From the NCBI GenBank assembly GCA_026724425.1, contig JAIUCV010000347.1, forward strand, positions 124,001 through 188,000: a DNA stretch of 64,000 nt, read 5' to 3'. This document shows positions 13,301-26,880 of the stretch, piece by piece. The translations under genes were made by a program, and so were the position numbers. Origin of the DNA: Erythrophleum ivorense (lineage: Eukaryota > Streptophyta > Magnoliopsida > Fabales > Fabaceae). Numbering within the stretch: position 1 is the stretch's first letter; every line of letters starts with the position of its first letter. A model generated the notes under the pieces. It saw only the letters and a list, made by a program, of their open reading frames with translations. It ran no database searches and was not told the origin of the DNA.

Positions 13301-13973
13301 TAGAGTTGTTCATGGGCAGGGTCGGGTCGGGTCGGATATCTAGTAGGTCCGATGCTCTATCCAATTAAGATATTGGGTTTGTTTTTATGTCTATAACTTG
13401 GCTTGGCTTGAACAAGTTTGATTCTAGGACGGGTTAGGGTCACTTGAACTTTTTTGTTTTTTAATAAATTGATACTTGTAATATAAAAATATCTTTTTAC
13501 AGACTTATAGGTATGTATTTCAAAACAATAAATTTTTAGAATTCTTATATGTTTATTAGTAATAAAAAAATAATCTAGTATTATTAAATAAAATATAAGT
13601 TAAATTAGCATAATTAATTTTAAGTAAATATGTGTATTTTTGTTATTCAACAAAAGAAATGTTAATAAGTATATACATGAATGATGAAAACAATTAAAAA
13701 GTAAGAAAGGTTTGCGTAAGTAATAAAAATTATAATATGTAAAAGGAATTGAATGAAATAAGAAATATATATATATATATATATAAGATGGAAAGATAGT
13801 AATAATTAAAAAAAATTATCAGAGCAGGTTGGGCAAAATATGTCTTCGCTCGTGGCTCGACCTGACTTAAAATAATTTTGTTTAAAGTTCTGTCCATTTA
13901 TATTTTTGGCCTAGTCCGATTAAACTGAGTTAGGATGGGCTCCTAGAGCGTATTAAGCCAATGAACACTCCCA
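13301..13973 (+). mobile_element. Non-autonomous hAT element, family A copy 1 (673 bp)
   Basis: It is flanked by a perfect 8-bp direct repeat, GTACTTTG, at 13,293-13,300 and 13,974-13,981. The termini are imperfect inverted repeats: TAGAGTTGTTCATGGGC on the left, TGGGAGTGTTCATTGGC as the reverse complement of the right. The interior is AT-rich with a (TA)n run near 13,768 and GGGTCGGGTCGG near the left end. No coding capacity. An 8-bp duplication and a TAG-type end are hAT hallmarks. Copies 2 and 3 lie at 26.2 and 37.3 kb. Orientation is arbitrary (same as copy 2). Confidence 0.88.
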
Positions 13974-13981
13974 GTACTTTG

Positions 13982-14639
13982 TTGCTTTCTTAATTGTTTT
14001 CTCTACCTAATGCCTTATCAATGAGCACAATCAAGTAAATAGTATCAATATAGCGAAATATAAAAATAATAGTGGTTTCAGCGGTTGAATATGTATTGAC
14101 ATTGATTCTTCAATTTAGATAAGAAAGCATCGTTTATGTAAAAATGTCTCTTAACTGATCATATATCAATAATCTTCACAATATAAACAAAATCTAGCTA
14201 ATATAAGATACAGAGAATTTAAAGAAAATATGGATATAAATGAGGGAACATATAATATACCACGTTCAACTTGCTTTTGTGGTGAAATTTCATTATATGT
14301 TTTACAGCGAATGGATAATTTCGCAGTAAGGGCTGAAGACACAAGAGAACTGAAAAGATAACCGCAGTGGCAAGGCTTCAATGCCATCCTCACATTTGAA
14401 TCCAAAATTCGTATTCAGGGTTGATTGAAAAAATCTCGATTAATTTATGTTTCTTCCCATAAAGATTTAACCCACCTTATCATATTAGAGGATGACCAAT
14501 GGCCATGGTACGAGGTGTTGGCCAAAGGTAGTTTGGATAATCATTCATTCACTAGTGTTATTTTATTTTATTTTATTTTTTTATTATTTTTTTGGGCCAA
14601 CACATTCACTAATGTTATTAATTCCTATCTGGTATAACA
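13982..14639. other. Intergenic spacer between hAT copy 1 and the L1 tail
   Basis: AT-rich; open stretches at 14,166-14,405 (-) and 14,425-14,637 (+) match no family I know and are not supported as genes. Confidence 0.4.
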
Positions 14640-17165
14640 TTTTTTTTTTTACAATCAAAGAAACATATACAAACAAAATACCCAAAAACCTAAAGAACAA
14701 AAAGTAAAATATCAGAAGATGAACATCAAAAATACAAATTCCAAATATCCAGTTGAGGAACTTGTAAAGTCACCTCAACTTGATAGTGAGCCTGTGGAAG
14801 CCAATATTGAGATTTGGAAGACAAAAAACACTCAATGGATACAATCAATTCCTAATGAGTAATAAACCATAAGACATGCCTAATGGCCTCTAATAAAACT
14901 GGCATTTAAGCTTATGATGCTTGTCAACCTGAACCCATTTTCTAAGAACAATGTGATCAAACCATATAGAAATCAAAATTCAATGCCTTGTTTAACAAGT
15001 ATTCCATAGAGCCGTCCAAAATATTAAGTGCCAGTGGTTCAGAGTGAAATGACCATCCAAGCAACTAAAGATATCATTAAAAACAAGCTGCTATTAACTG
15101 ACCTGAAGAGGATCTAGAAATAATATTGAGAACAAAGTCGGTGAAGCAGTTGCAATGTAAATTCAAGCCCACATGTTGAATCCTTAAAAATCATCCTATT
15201 ACGAAAATAATAAATGACATAAAGTATAAGATTGAAAATACAGTAAACTCATCACCACTTGATTTAACTAATTGCACTTGTGAAAACTATTGCTACATCC
15301 AAACCATGTGTCTAGTGAAAAAAATTGATCCACTCGTAACCCTAAAAGAGAACCAAACTAAACTGTATTAGGAAAAAGGCAAAACAAAAAGAGATGATTA
15401 ATTAATTCATTAGACTCATTACAAAAAGGATAATATTCCTCAATCGACAAATGATGTAGACGAAGATTAAACGTCAAGGGAAGAATATTTTGTAATAAAT
15501 GCCCAAGAAAAATGACAACTTGGAATGGTCTACATCAATTATCCTAAGCTGAAAACCTTACTTGACTACCATAATTAAACCATCGAAGTAGTAACTGATA
15601 CCCATCTGAGACCTTATTGATAGCAAAACAATTACTTGTCCAAACAAAAGAATCCTCTTGGCTAGTAACAAAAAAGACTGCTGAATTATCTACTAAACTT
15701 GGTCCGACGAATATAATTGTGATAAACATGGTATATTCCATCATCTTTGATCATGCCGAATAAGGTTTGCTATAATCTCATGTAAGAATGAAGCACCTGA
15801 TTCTGTAGGCCACCAATGATGGTTATATAAAGAAATATGAGTTCTATCTCCAATTTGCTATTAAAGATTATCATAAATTATTGAACTAGATTTCTTGATC
15901 CCCTTCCATACCCTACCCAATGTTGAATGAGTATCCAAGCAACCATTATGATAATTCCTACAATATTAGGCCTTAGCAAGCTCACAAAAAGAAACCTTGA
16001 AACATCTAATACTAACCTTCAAACATGTTTTACCAGTATAATCCTATTAAAAACTTGAGTTTGCTTAAAACCTAAACCCCTGAAAGAGATAGGAAGACAA
16101 AGCGTAGACCATTTAAGTAAATGTAGCTTTGGGTTAGACTTAGAAAAACCCAAGAAAAAATTAGTTACATTCATGTCAATTTCATGACAATATTTTTAAA
16201 GAAGCTCAAAACAAGATAATGGAAAAGTCAAAGTAGAATTGAGCATCAATTTTATTAAGGTAACTTGTCCTACCTGAGATAATAACACAGACTTCCAAAC
16301 TTGTAGTTTTCAATCAATTTTTTCCACCACTTCTCATATAACTAAATCTTGGCCCTTCCTATATCAATCTATGTACCCAAATCAAGATTTAAACATCACA
16401 TCAAACACCCCAAATAGTAGCTTCTTTAAACGATATGGTACACATGGACTAAAAACTATTTCTAACTTACTTTAATTAACACATTGACCCAAAAGGCGAC
16501 AATGATGAAACAAAACATCATTTACCTTGTGACACATAGGCCTTATGGCTTGAAAAAATAATAATATGTCATTAGCATACATCAATTGTGAAATAAAGGT
16601 AGAGGAACAAGAAATGCAAATTTCATGCCAAGATTTAGTTTGCTCTTCTTTATGAATCATATAGGATAAAATGTTAGCACATAAAATAAATAAATATGAG
16701 AAAAAGGATCACATTGTTGAAGACTTTTCTAAAGTGTAAACAATTCTATAAGATGGCCATTAACAATTACTTGATAGAAGAGTGCTAATAAAAATGCATG
16801 ATAAGCTATATCCAATATGATGGGAATTGCATTTTTTGTAAGACAACTTCTAAGAAATTCTAAGAAACCTTATCATAGGCTTTAACAATATTTAATCTAT
16901 ATGCATACTAACCAATTTGAGCAATCCTTGTATGATGCAATTTATGTAGCAACTCAGAAGCCAAAATAATATTATCAGAAATCAATTGACTAGGTAAACA
17001 AACATTTTGGTTGGGCACAATAACTTCTACCAACACATCCTTCAAATGATTATAGATAATATTAGAAAGCAATTTATAAATTACATTACACAAGCTAATA
17101 GGTTGATAATCTTTAAAAAATTACAACATCTCACGTTTAGGGATCTATATGGTGTATGACCTATC
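14640..17165 (-). mobile_element. 5'-truncated, decayed L1-type LINE with reverse-transcriptase and zf-RVT remnants
   Basis: On the - strand, IPKREM then DYQPISLCNVIYKLLSNII (about 17,140-17,040) and SQLISDNIILASELLH are the classic start of plant L1 reverse transcriptase. NIVKAYDKVS, a stop, then NFLEVVLQKM follows. At about 16,580 LMYANDILLF is the catalytic YADD block with Asn in place of the first Asp. A zf-RVT-like stretch YYPFCNESNELINHLFLFC lies near 15,430. Many stops and frameshifts show long decay. A T run at 14,640-14,650 on + marks the poly(A) tail, so the element reads right to left. Upstream of about 17,165 I find no LINE sequence, so it was truncated at insertion or interrupted later. 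Confidence 0.85.
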
Positions 17166-19035
17166 CAAGTATAATATTCCAAGTTCCTCTATGAGTTGAC
17201 ATTATTTAGATACCTTAAATATTCAAGCATTCAATTGCCTATTGCTTTTAGAATGGAAGCTTTACATTTTCAAAGGTTGCCTTTGATGTTGCCAAGGGTA
17301 TTGCACTTCTTCTGTCTCTTGTCTCTAGATATTCTATAGTACTATATTGTGTTTAGTAGAAAAGAAAAGAATATAAAGAAATAGAAGTGTGTATAGGATC
17401 ATTTCTTTTTCTTTCCCTCACTTTTTTTTTCTTATCTCTCTCCAATAATATATTGTTCATTTACTTGGGAACTAGATATCATTTTTTCACAATGACAATT
17501 AAATCCATATATCAGACTTCAAAACTTCTAATATCATGTTTGATTCAGTATGCAAATCACCTTAATCTTACAAGTTTAGAGGTTTAGACCAGCTATTCTA
17601 ACATTCTTTATTGGTGTTAAAACATTTTGGGTAGCCAAAGGCTAGACCAACAGGTGATAAGGGTCATGTATATACAAGGATAATGGGCAACTATGGCTAC
17701 ACGGATCCTTTACAAAATAGTTCTCACTTATTAGGTTATGATCCTTTTAAATAGTCATATTATATTTTTGCACGTAATCCTATCTCCTCAATTATTGTGC
17801 ATCAATTGATGTATAAAATTTTATTCCCATCAAGAAAATCCCTCATTAGTTCTTTTTTGAACATCATCTTTTTTTTGTGGCTTCCTCTTTTTCCTACATG
17901 AGTAAGTCATGGCTAAGCATTTATATACACATGCACCATTCATATCAATACCCTAACATATTTCATCATATGATCTTATTGTTATGGGTCTCTTCTTCAA
18001 GAAGTAGCCATCGACTAAAACCAATAGCAACTTAGCTATTAAAATTTATTTTAAAAAAAAGTATTTGTTAAGTCTTGGCAAGTTTTGCACTAGTCTTTAT
18101 TGAAAAGCTATAGACTTTGTGAGAAGAAATAGTCTCTTTTCTAGGTTTGCAAGAGCCAATTATAACATAATGAGAACCAATAATGAAGAGTCTTCTCTCT
18201 CATTTTTTGGCAAGAAGCCATTACATATGAAAAGCACTTTTTAGCATCTTTGACCTTTAGATTGGATTGTAGTCTATGTTCAAATTCCTATAAATCTTAA
18301 GCATGTCGTTCTAAGTATTGTGAATTTTATCTACATAATCTAATGGTGATTTTGCTTTCTCTATTTGGCTAAACTATATATCCATTTTGTATGAGTTTCA
18401 TGTTCTAGTGAAATTGTTGATTCTATTGATATTGATGATTAGAGAACATCGTAAGCTCTAGCGTGTTAAGAAGGCTATTGATGTATTCGTTGAGCCATAA
18501 ATGAATTTTTTTCTAAACTTGATCCTATGGTTTTTACTGAGGAGGTTTTCATGCTAAGAATTGTGCACCTCCTACTAAGTTGTTTTATGCATTTTTGGGC
18601 AAATTTAAACTTTGAATATCTACATACTTGTCGGGAATGCTTTTGCTTCTTACAAATTTCCTCAAGTGAAAAAGGTTATTTTGGCCCATCTATGATGTTT
18701 CTGCAGCTAGCCTTTCTCTAACACTTACCATTCATTTTACTAAATGAGCCTTAGGATACTAAGGTTGTATGCCCCGCTGCTCAAGGCATGTTATAAGAAG
18801 AAAGCTAACATGTGTGTAATCAAGATCTTTTCAATTGTCAGTTTTAATGATCTACTAGCTTGGTTACACTCAAAAATTTCTATCATATCTTACACATTAA
18901 CCAATGTGCAATGCTCACACTGTGTCTCCACTAGATTCCAATGGTTGACTTGGATACATCGTTCAGAGAGTAGCTTGAATACTTGCTTGCAACTCCTCTT
19001 GAAAAGCTACTCACAAGTTTGCTAATTTTTGTTTA
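17166..19035. other. Unassigned AT-rich region, no gene recognised
   Basis: Short open stretches occur on + (17,387-17,587; 18,527-18,721; 18,744-19,025), but none match a family I know and stops surround them. Part may be the interior of the CACTA element that ends at 20,298, whose left end I did not find. Confidence 0.35.
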
Positions 19036-20298
19036 CTACTTAGTTAATAGCTTCTTAAAAGGTAGGAATGTCAAGTAAGTTTTATGCAAAGGCAGGTGGT
19101 GTTGATGAAGAATAGGCTGGAGCAAAAGATGTAATGCCAACTCCTTACATAATAGTTGTGGCCTTTGATCTGAGGTCGTAAACTCTTCTTTTATTGGTCC
19201 TCCAACTATTTTGAGCAAAGCATTGTCAAAAACTTCTTTGGGAAGAGCAAATGCCATTTCCATGAAGGCACCTTCATCTCCATCAGTATCTTCTTCGTCT
19301 TGCCCTTCTCGTATTGCATCTTCATTCCCTTCTCCATCAACTTGTGTCTCGAAAGTATCACCTTGATGATGCCTCTTGATTATAGTTTTAAATTTAGCTT
19401 GATACAACACAAATTGAGCTATATATATATAAACTAAAATGTTATACTTGCCCATTTGGATTTTGATTTACGATTGACCTAATTATTTTTTTTCTTTTGC
19501 CTTATGAATCATCAAAATAATTATGACTTATCAAGTTTTTTTCTCTTATATTTTGAAACTGAAATTTATCCTCCTATATGCCACAACCTCATATAAGCAA
19601 AATCACAATATTAAGCCCCACATTAACAAAATCAACAGGAATACTAAAAATAAATAAAAAACACCATATTACAATATTATGCCAATAGAAGAAAATACAA
19701 TAACAAAGATGAGAAACTTACAATGACTCAACCTCAAGGCTCCAATTTTGGGGTGAGTTAGGGTTCATAGCCAAAGTGTAATTTAAACCTCAATCAAAAG
19801 AAAATAGAGTTTATGAAGAGAGAGTGGACTGGAGTTAAGGTTCATAGCTAAAGCCTAAAATTTTAGGGTTAAAGTAAGGAGAGAAAATGAGTGAAATTTT
19901 GGGGCAAAGTGAGGAGCGAAAGCTTATAATTTTGATGATGTTGCAAATTGGGGTTTGGAGTTGAGAAAGAGAAAGTAAGTTTTTTTTTTCCTTTTCAAGT
20001 AAAGCCTAAAATTTCTTTAGAAACAGATAAGATGTTGCTAAATCTCCCTCTAACTATATGAGCAAAATAGTTTTTAAAAAAAATTTATTTGTTTTGCAAC
20101 AAATTTAGTAATGTCCATCCATCACCAAATTTTAGCAACAAAAATGAATGTTGCTAATCCATTGCTAAATGTCTAATTTACAAAAAAATAGGACAATTTT
20201 ACCTTTCATCAATAAGTATGTTGCCAAATGAGAATTTTATAAATGAATTTAGTTTTTGTTACTAATTTCCATCACTAGATCACAATTTTCTAGTAGTG
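19036..20298 (-). mobile_element. CACTA (En/Spm) element end with a frameshifted Transposase_24-like fragment
   Basis: The right boundary at 20,298 reads, on the - strand, CACTACTAGAAAATTGTGA, the CACTA terminus; TAG follows on + and may be part of a 3-bp duplication. Inside, 20,080-20,290 holds repeated GCAAC/TTGCTAA subterminal motifs. On - a short leader MNPNSPQNWSLEVESL (near 19,770-19,720) is followed by a GTAAG splice donor. At 19,455-19,036 an acidic region leads to LPKEVFDNALLKIVGGPIK; the homologous continuation RVYDLRSKATTIM sits in another frame, as one missing base in a Gly codon near 19,190 would cause. That is the GGxxxGRVYGLGS region of plant Ptta/En/Spm transposase (Transposase_24). 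The element is dead here and its left end was not found. Confidence 0.75.
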
Positions 20299-21789
20299 TA
20301 GGATAATCTTAAACCTATTGCCATCATGAGAAGAAAGGTAATTACTAATTTTTGTCTCCACAATTCTACTATTTAGACATGTTCTCTTTTTAACGACAAA
20401 ACTACACTTGTAACCTTTGCACATCATGCACATTCAATAATATTTAATTATAGAAACTACCATCATAATGTATCATGATACTACTTTAGCATCCATTTTG
20501 TATGCTTTTTATTTTCCTGTTCAATCAAAAGTTATGCTATTATGTTTTTCTTTATGGTAATGAGATTATCTTGATTTAAAAGAAACTAATATATATGTAT
20601 ATATTCTCATGCTACACCTCATACTATATGTATGTATGTATGTATGTATGTATAAACTTTGAATTAAACTTATAGACTGGAAGCAATGTCTTATTGCAAT
20701 TGTTTGGTCTATATCATGACTTCTTGCTTAAAAAATGTTTCTAACCGGCTATATTTTAGACCCATATTTTATGATCATAAATGTATATGGTTGTTTGTTT
20801 AACAATGGGCCAGTTATCATTGACGATTAATAGTCTTTACTCTATGTTGATAAGAATCCTGTACAAGTCTTGCACTGTACTTAAAAACATATTGAATTAG
20901 TAGATAATATATAAAGCTACTCAAAATTACTACCTAGCCTTACTTTTGTTTCATTTTTGCCAATAGATATTATGTTTCAATGCTAAGTTTATTAAGAAGA
21001 AAGGCTAAACATTGGTATATTTTTAAATAGGGTTGCATTACATGGGTGGGTTAATGTAATCTATATTCCAATTTCTTTTTTAGTGCTTATTATTTTATCT
21101 CCATTGATTTTTGTATAAAACTATGAAAAGCATAAATAAGATTTATGTGCTTGACATTGTGATTACTTATGTTCTATAGACAATCTAGATAGACACTTCA
21201 GATTCAAAGAAAAATAACTAATCATTTTTATCTTCATTTTATTTTTTTTTGGCCTAGTTTATTTATTATGTATATCAAAAAAGGGATTGCCCTAAGCAAA
21301 CCACTAGATAACTTGTGTTAATGGCAGTTTCAATCTGAACTTCTGAAGAGAAATCTTTCTAATCTTAGGCAAAAGGTAGTACTTATATATTTTGAAAATG
21401 TCATTGTCATCTTTTACTTTTATTTTTTAACTTCTTTTATATTGTATACAAAATCAATTTGAATTATTTATTTTTGTTATGAGAGCCTTAAAGGTCCAAC
21501 ATCTTTGTAAGTCTAAAACAATTCAATTTATATTGTCAAAACCCATGCAACTAGAGAAACCACAAATAACCTTAAGGAGCTTGAAAATAGTTGACATGAA
21601 TCCCTAACTATAAAAGGAAAATAAGCCCTAATATTACAAGGATCGACTCATTCATAATCTCTAAAAAACAATCACCTTACTGAAAGCCTTACGTTGATGC
21701 TACAAATAGTAGTGAGCTAGCTTTGTACTAGGCTTTTGTGTGAGCCTCAATCTTACAATAAATGAATTAACTTAAAAAAATAATTTAAC
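20299..21789. other. Intergenic AT-rich region
   Basis: No gene seen. It contains the tetranucleotide repeat at 20,626-20,653. Confidence 0.4.
20626..20653. repeat. (TATG)n microsatellite
   Basis: About seven tandem TATG units, next to an AT-rich run. Confidence 0.9.
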
Positions 21790-22660
21790 AAGAATACTCT
21801 AGCAAGTATACTAATCATTCCAAAGAATATAATGTCTTGATTCATGAATATGAGGTCGATCTCACGAAGATAAATATCTAAAGTACAACACTAATTACTT
21901 AAGTTAGCTAAGCTACACTTATCTATGTACACTAGTATTCTAGGGAAAGCCTAGGCATTATGGACATTAGAGAGAAAAAAGCTATCACTATTCTAAATGC
22001 AACCTAGTCTAACATGCAATAGATTCAAAAGACTCCTTAGCCTAAGACATCTAGACACAAAATTCCAACTAACTTTGATTATATGCATCCTTAAAGTCAT
22101 TGTTCATTCTTGAAGTTGTACTTGTTATGGTTGGCTAACTCCTTGGATTGTTGTCATTCAAACCAATATGACAATCCTACATAATTCTGAGATGTTAATT
22201 GATCAATTTAGAATCATGCACATTAAGGATAGTGAGTTAATTAGACTAATTAATAAAGGAAAACTTAAACACCAATGCATACTATGCTAATTGGTTAATT
22301 CACGATTTATCAAACACTAAGAATGTAAAATAATTGATAATTGTAATTCATTTGCAAGTTAGACGTGCATAGACCCCATTCACATAGTGTTTACACTCTC
22401 AAACTTCTACTTAACGAATTAACTAGCATTTCATCCTATTAATTAGCTTCTAGACTTAATCCACATGTTGGTTAGGCACTTATTAATGGAATCAACACAA
22501 GAAAAATCAATTAAGAGTATTAAGATTATACAATTACACCAAATCTATCACAATGATCTAAAAGAAATAATCACATCTATGAATCCAATATATCAATATA
22601 AAATCAAAATTAATCGATAAAATTAAATAATAAGTAGAGGATACAAATGAAAATGTTTAG
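21790..22660. mobile_element. Possible LTR-retrotransposon fragment (non-coding)
   Basis: The phrasing AGCAAGTATACTAATC, then GAGGTCGATCTCACGAAGA near 21,852, resembles a non-coding segment shared by many plant LTR elements. I recall the pattern but cannot align it. No coding domain or paired LTR is visible. Confidence 0.3.
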
Positions 22661-22704
22661 AGAATAGAAGACCAATGTAAAAACAAAGAGGTAACATTAC
22701 AATA

Positions 22705-23040
22705 TACTAAAAAAAATAAAAACTTTTAGTGATGATAAAAGTCGCCACTAAAAGTCCTAAAGTTGCTACTAAATGTCTTTAGTGATAACATTTGGGTCGT
22801 TACAGGATCACAATTAGAGCCCTTAATACTAAAAATTTTTTGTGATGACAAAGGGATTATCACAAAATATATATATATATATATATATAGTGGTGACAAC
22901 TATTGCCATTAAAGGTATTTAGTGGTGAGTTGCCACTATACATTAATTCATTTGACCCTTTTAGTGGCAACTTATAATTTTTGCCATTCACCACTAAACG
23001 GTGGCTTTAGTGGTGAACCTCAAATGTTGCCACTACTAGG
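22705..23040. mobile_element. CACTA-like non-autonomous element (about 336 bp)
   Basis: It is packed with the motif TTTAGTGGTGA/GCCACTAAA in both orientations, as in CACTA subterminal regions. The left edge TACTAAAAAAAATAAAAAC may be a mutated CACTA end and the right edge reads GCCACTACTAGG. A (TA)n run lies at 22,868-22,890. No coding capacity. Confidence 0.6.
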
Positions 23041-26000
23041 GAATGTTTAAAAGTATTTTTTTAAAAAAATTATAATCCTAGTATAAATGACCAAAAATAA
23101 ATATTTAAATATCTAATAATATAGACAATATCACCATTCCAAAATTTTTATTTAGATAGAATTTTATATAAATAGAAATAGTATATCATTCAACAACACT
23201 TGTATCAAGGAAGCCACACATTTGGCAGTGCTTGTTCATACTATCCTCAAATTAACGGCCAAGACTGTAAACTTAAAAATTAGTATAGATAGGAAAAATT
23301 AAAAAAAAAAAAACTGAAAGAGCTTCTCTACAAGTGTATCAACAATTCCTAGTCTTAGTCCCAATGTAGCCATTGCTTGCATTACCGAAATAGAGAGATT
23401 ATATTATGAAAATAGGTCCCCTGCTCATCTCTTACATTCTGATCTGATCTAGATGTTTGAGTTCTTTTTCATTTTATTTTTTAAAATTTTGCTATTTTTA
23501 TTTTAAAAGAAGTGAAATGTAGGATAAGAATAGCCTTTCAACTATAAACTTCAAAAAAAAATTATTTAGATTAAAAAAACAAAATTTAAAATCTAGAACT
23601 GTTTGATTCTATTATGGTTTTAATATTTTAAAAACAAATATTTTTTAGAACAAATTTTTAAAATAAAAAAACTTAAAGAAATATGTTTGAATCATTATTT
23701 TAAAAAATTATTATTTTCTATCTTTTCCTTGATTCTACAGAATAAAAGTTAATAAAACATCTAAAAGATATTTTGATGTTTTTGTTTTTGAAAATACAAT
23801 TATATTTTTATATTTTACAAAATACGTTATTAAAAACACATTATTAAACAAATTTTTTAATTTTTTTGTTCTTAAAAATAAAAAATTATTCTAAAAATAA
23901 GAAATCAAACATACCCTAAATCCAGAGATCATCTTAAAAATGAGCACTTCATGTTTATCCCTAAAATGAGCAAAGAATCCAAATGCATTATATCATGTTA
24001 ACAAAAGTTACACCAAAAATATTAAATGTTAAAGAAGATAGATTATAGTCATTGGGCCTTCCAAGAAAGAAAAGTTATTAATAGCAAAATCCCGTTCAAA
24101 GTTATTTGTTGATCCCACTCTTCGTAAATCCTTATAATGACAATACTCTACGCTATATTGCTAGACCAGTGACAAGTAAAATAACAACCTTGGATGCTCC
24201 CCAAATACGCTTAACCATTTATCAAATATGCTTGCTTTTCTTCTCAACCAGAGCCACTTTTAAATATTATATATCTTTACACCATGATTAACATGTGGTA
24301 GAGAGAAATAGAGAAGGAATCCATTTACATGGGGTTTGATGGTCAAATATTGTTCAAATGCTAAAAAAAGAAAAAGAATAAATCAATTTCTTTCAAATAA
24401 ATATACGAATAAAAATAATTATTATATTTAATTTATTCAAAGTTCATTATGTTACTGTTATTATTGCATCTTTTAAGTAGGAGAATTTTTGCCATTTTTT
24501 TATCATTATTTTTTATTTTAACATTATTTTTATACTACCAAAAATACAAATAGAATAGTATTCTCATTCTTTTTATATTATACTAAATATAATTATCTCA
24601 TTTTATTCACATCTTCATTCATTTTCTATTTTCATTAAAAATAATTTTATCTACCAAATCGAGTAAGAACCATTGTCATAACATTTTCTGGTTGAAAATT
24701 AATAGAAAGATGACCCCCTGATTACCACCCTAAAAAAAAAATACTGATGATGTTTTGTTCACCCCTGTCTTTCCGGGGTTTCTACTTTTATAATGAAAAG
24801 TTTAAGACTTTGAGGTCACCTCCTCAAAATGAATCTTGCAAGAAACGCAATTTCCTTTTAAGGCCAATAAGAAAAGGTACTTCTTGTACCTGAATGATTC
24901 ATACGTTTTGATTATTTGGTCTTCTAATATTTAAGTTTTTTACTCTTTGTCTGTTGTGACTCGCGACCAAAAATATTTCCTGGTTACCTTAGCTACATCA
25001 AACTATTGCGAATGGTAGTTTTGTATTGTCTAGAAAAACACGGCGAAGAACCATATATCTACATTTCTATTCTAGTCTCCGTTGGGGAAAAAAATAGTTA
25101 TGCAATTTATAAGAAATTGGACAAGAATTTCAAGCATGGAAAATTAATTGAACCAAATTAACAGACAATGACAGTGATCATCGAACACCTACTGGAATAA
25201 ACGGAACTCATTGATTTAATTACTCAAATCCTCATTCCTTAAATAAAACTGTAAGAAAAAGACTAAATAAATTAAAGTGGCTTCCTTATTTTTCTATTAA
25301 CTCTTTTATTTTTCTGGGGACATTCTCGTCCATTTAATAAAAGTTAAATTATTGTCCCCAACCCAAGAAAGAAGTTAAGGAAAGAGCAAGCCCAAAATAC
25401 TAATCACATTCTCATCCATTCTATTACAGAAGTTAAGGTACACAACCCAAGAAAGAATTTGAAGCAAGATGCATGTTAGAGAACTTTGGTGGGATGACCT
25501 AGGATCTTATAGCTGTAGATAAGATGGGCCCAACAAGTACTAATCACAGGCCAGCAGACGTGTTATATTTTCACACACTTATTTGACTTCAAACCTTAGT
25601 TTGACCGGAGGCATATTTCTGTTCATCTTCAGATTTTACAGCAAGATATTAAGAGCTTAATGTCTCAATTTATTTTCTTTAAAGTTGTTGTTGCTCTACA
25701 TCTTATTGCTATTTAATTAGGTTTAGGTCTTTGCTTTGTATTTGTTTATTTTCATGACTTATCAAAAAAAAAATCTTAGATTGATCGGGCATTTTATGTT
25801 AATTTTGTCTGTTTTAATCACGAATTGGACTAAATGCTGTAAAATGAAGAAATGGCGCAAAAAGCAAGCAAAAAATGCATCATACGGCCTCCCTGTGTAA
25901 TTTCACGTGGCTATGTGTTTTTTAGCCACTTAGAAAGCAATTAAGCAGTGTTTCACACAACATGGCCATATGCACAAATAGGAAATTTTCATCTGATTTG

Positions 26001-26202
26001 GTCAAGCGTGAATCCTCTTTCCCTTGGCTTGTAAGATGCATCTTGGGGCAAAAATAGGAAAGTCTAGCAAGAGGAATATAAAAGGGAACTAAGGGCATCA
26101 GTTGGAGATTTAAGGAGCTGTTCTCTGAAGTTGTGTTTTTGTTTTTTTGGTCTAGTTTTCTATTTTTCGTCTTCATCATGATTTGTCTCCACAACTTTCA
26201 AG
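23041..26202. other. Intergenic AT-rich region without recognisable genes
   Basis: Open stretches at 24,106-24,291 (+) and 26,194-25,922 (-) match nothing I know. Homopolymer A/T runs dominate. Confidence 0.4.
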
Positions 26203-26880
26203 TAGAGCTGTACATGGGTAGGATTGGACCGGATATCTAGTAGGTCCGACGCCCTGCCCGATTAAAGACATCAGATTTGTTTTTATGCTCATAGCCCGAC
26301 CCAACCCGAACAAGTCTGATTCTAGGACAGATTAGGGCCGCCCAAACTTTGATTTGGTTTTTTAATAAATTGATATTTATAATATGAAAATATCTTTTTA
26401 CAGACTCATAGGTATATATTTCAAAACAATAAACCTTTAGAATTCTTATATTTTTATTAGTAATAAAAAAGTAATCTAGTATTATTAAACAAAGTATAAG
26501 CTATATTAACATAATTAGCCTTAAGTAAATATGTGTATTTTTGTTATGCAACAAAAGAAATATCAGAAAATATACACATCAATGATGAAAACAATTAAGA
26601 AGCAATGAAGGTTTGCGTAAGTAATAAAAATTACAATATGTAGAGAGAATCAGATGAAATAAAAATTATATATATATATAAGATGACAAAATATTAATAA
26701 TTAAAAAAATAACTATTATGGCAAATTGGCCAAAACATGCCTTCGCCCGTGGCCCTACCCGACTTGATATAGTTTTGTTTAAAATTTTATCTATTTATAT
26801 TTTTGGCCTAACCCGACCCAACCCGATTAAACCGGATTAGGGTTAGCCCATCAGGCGAATCGGGCCAATAAACACCCATA
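26203..26880 (+). mobile_element. Non-autonomous hAT element, family A copy 2 (about 678 bp)
   Basis: It is collinear with copy 1 from TAGAGCTGTACATGGG to CCAATAAACACCCA, in the same orientation, sharing long stretches such as TTTGCGTAAGTAATAAAAAT and GATATCTAGTAGGTCCGA with small changes. The target duplication is eroded: CTTTCAAG on the left against TTTCTAAA on the right. No coding capacity. Confidence 0.8.
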
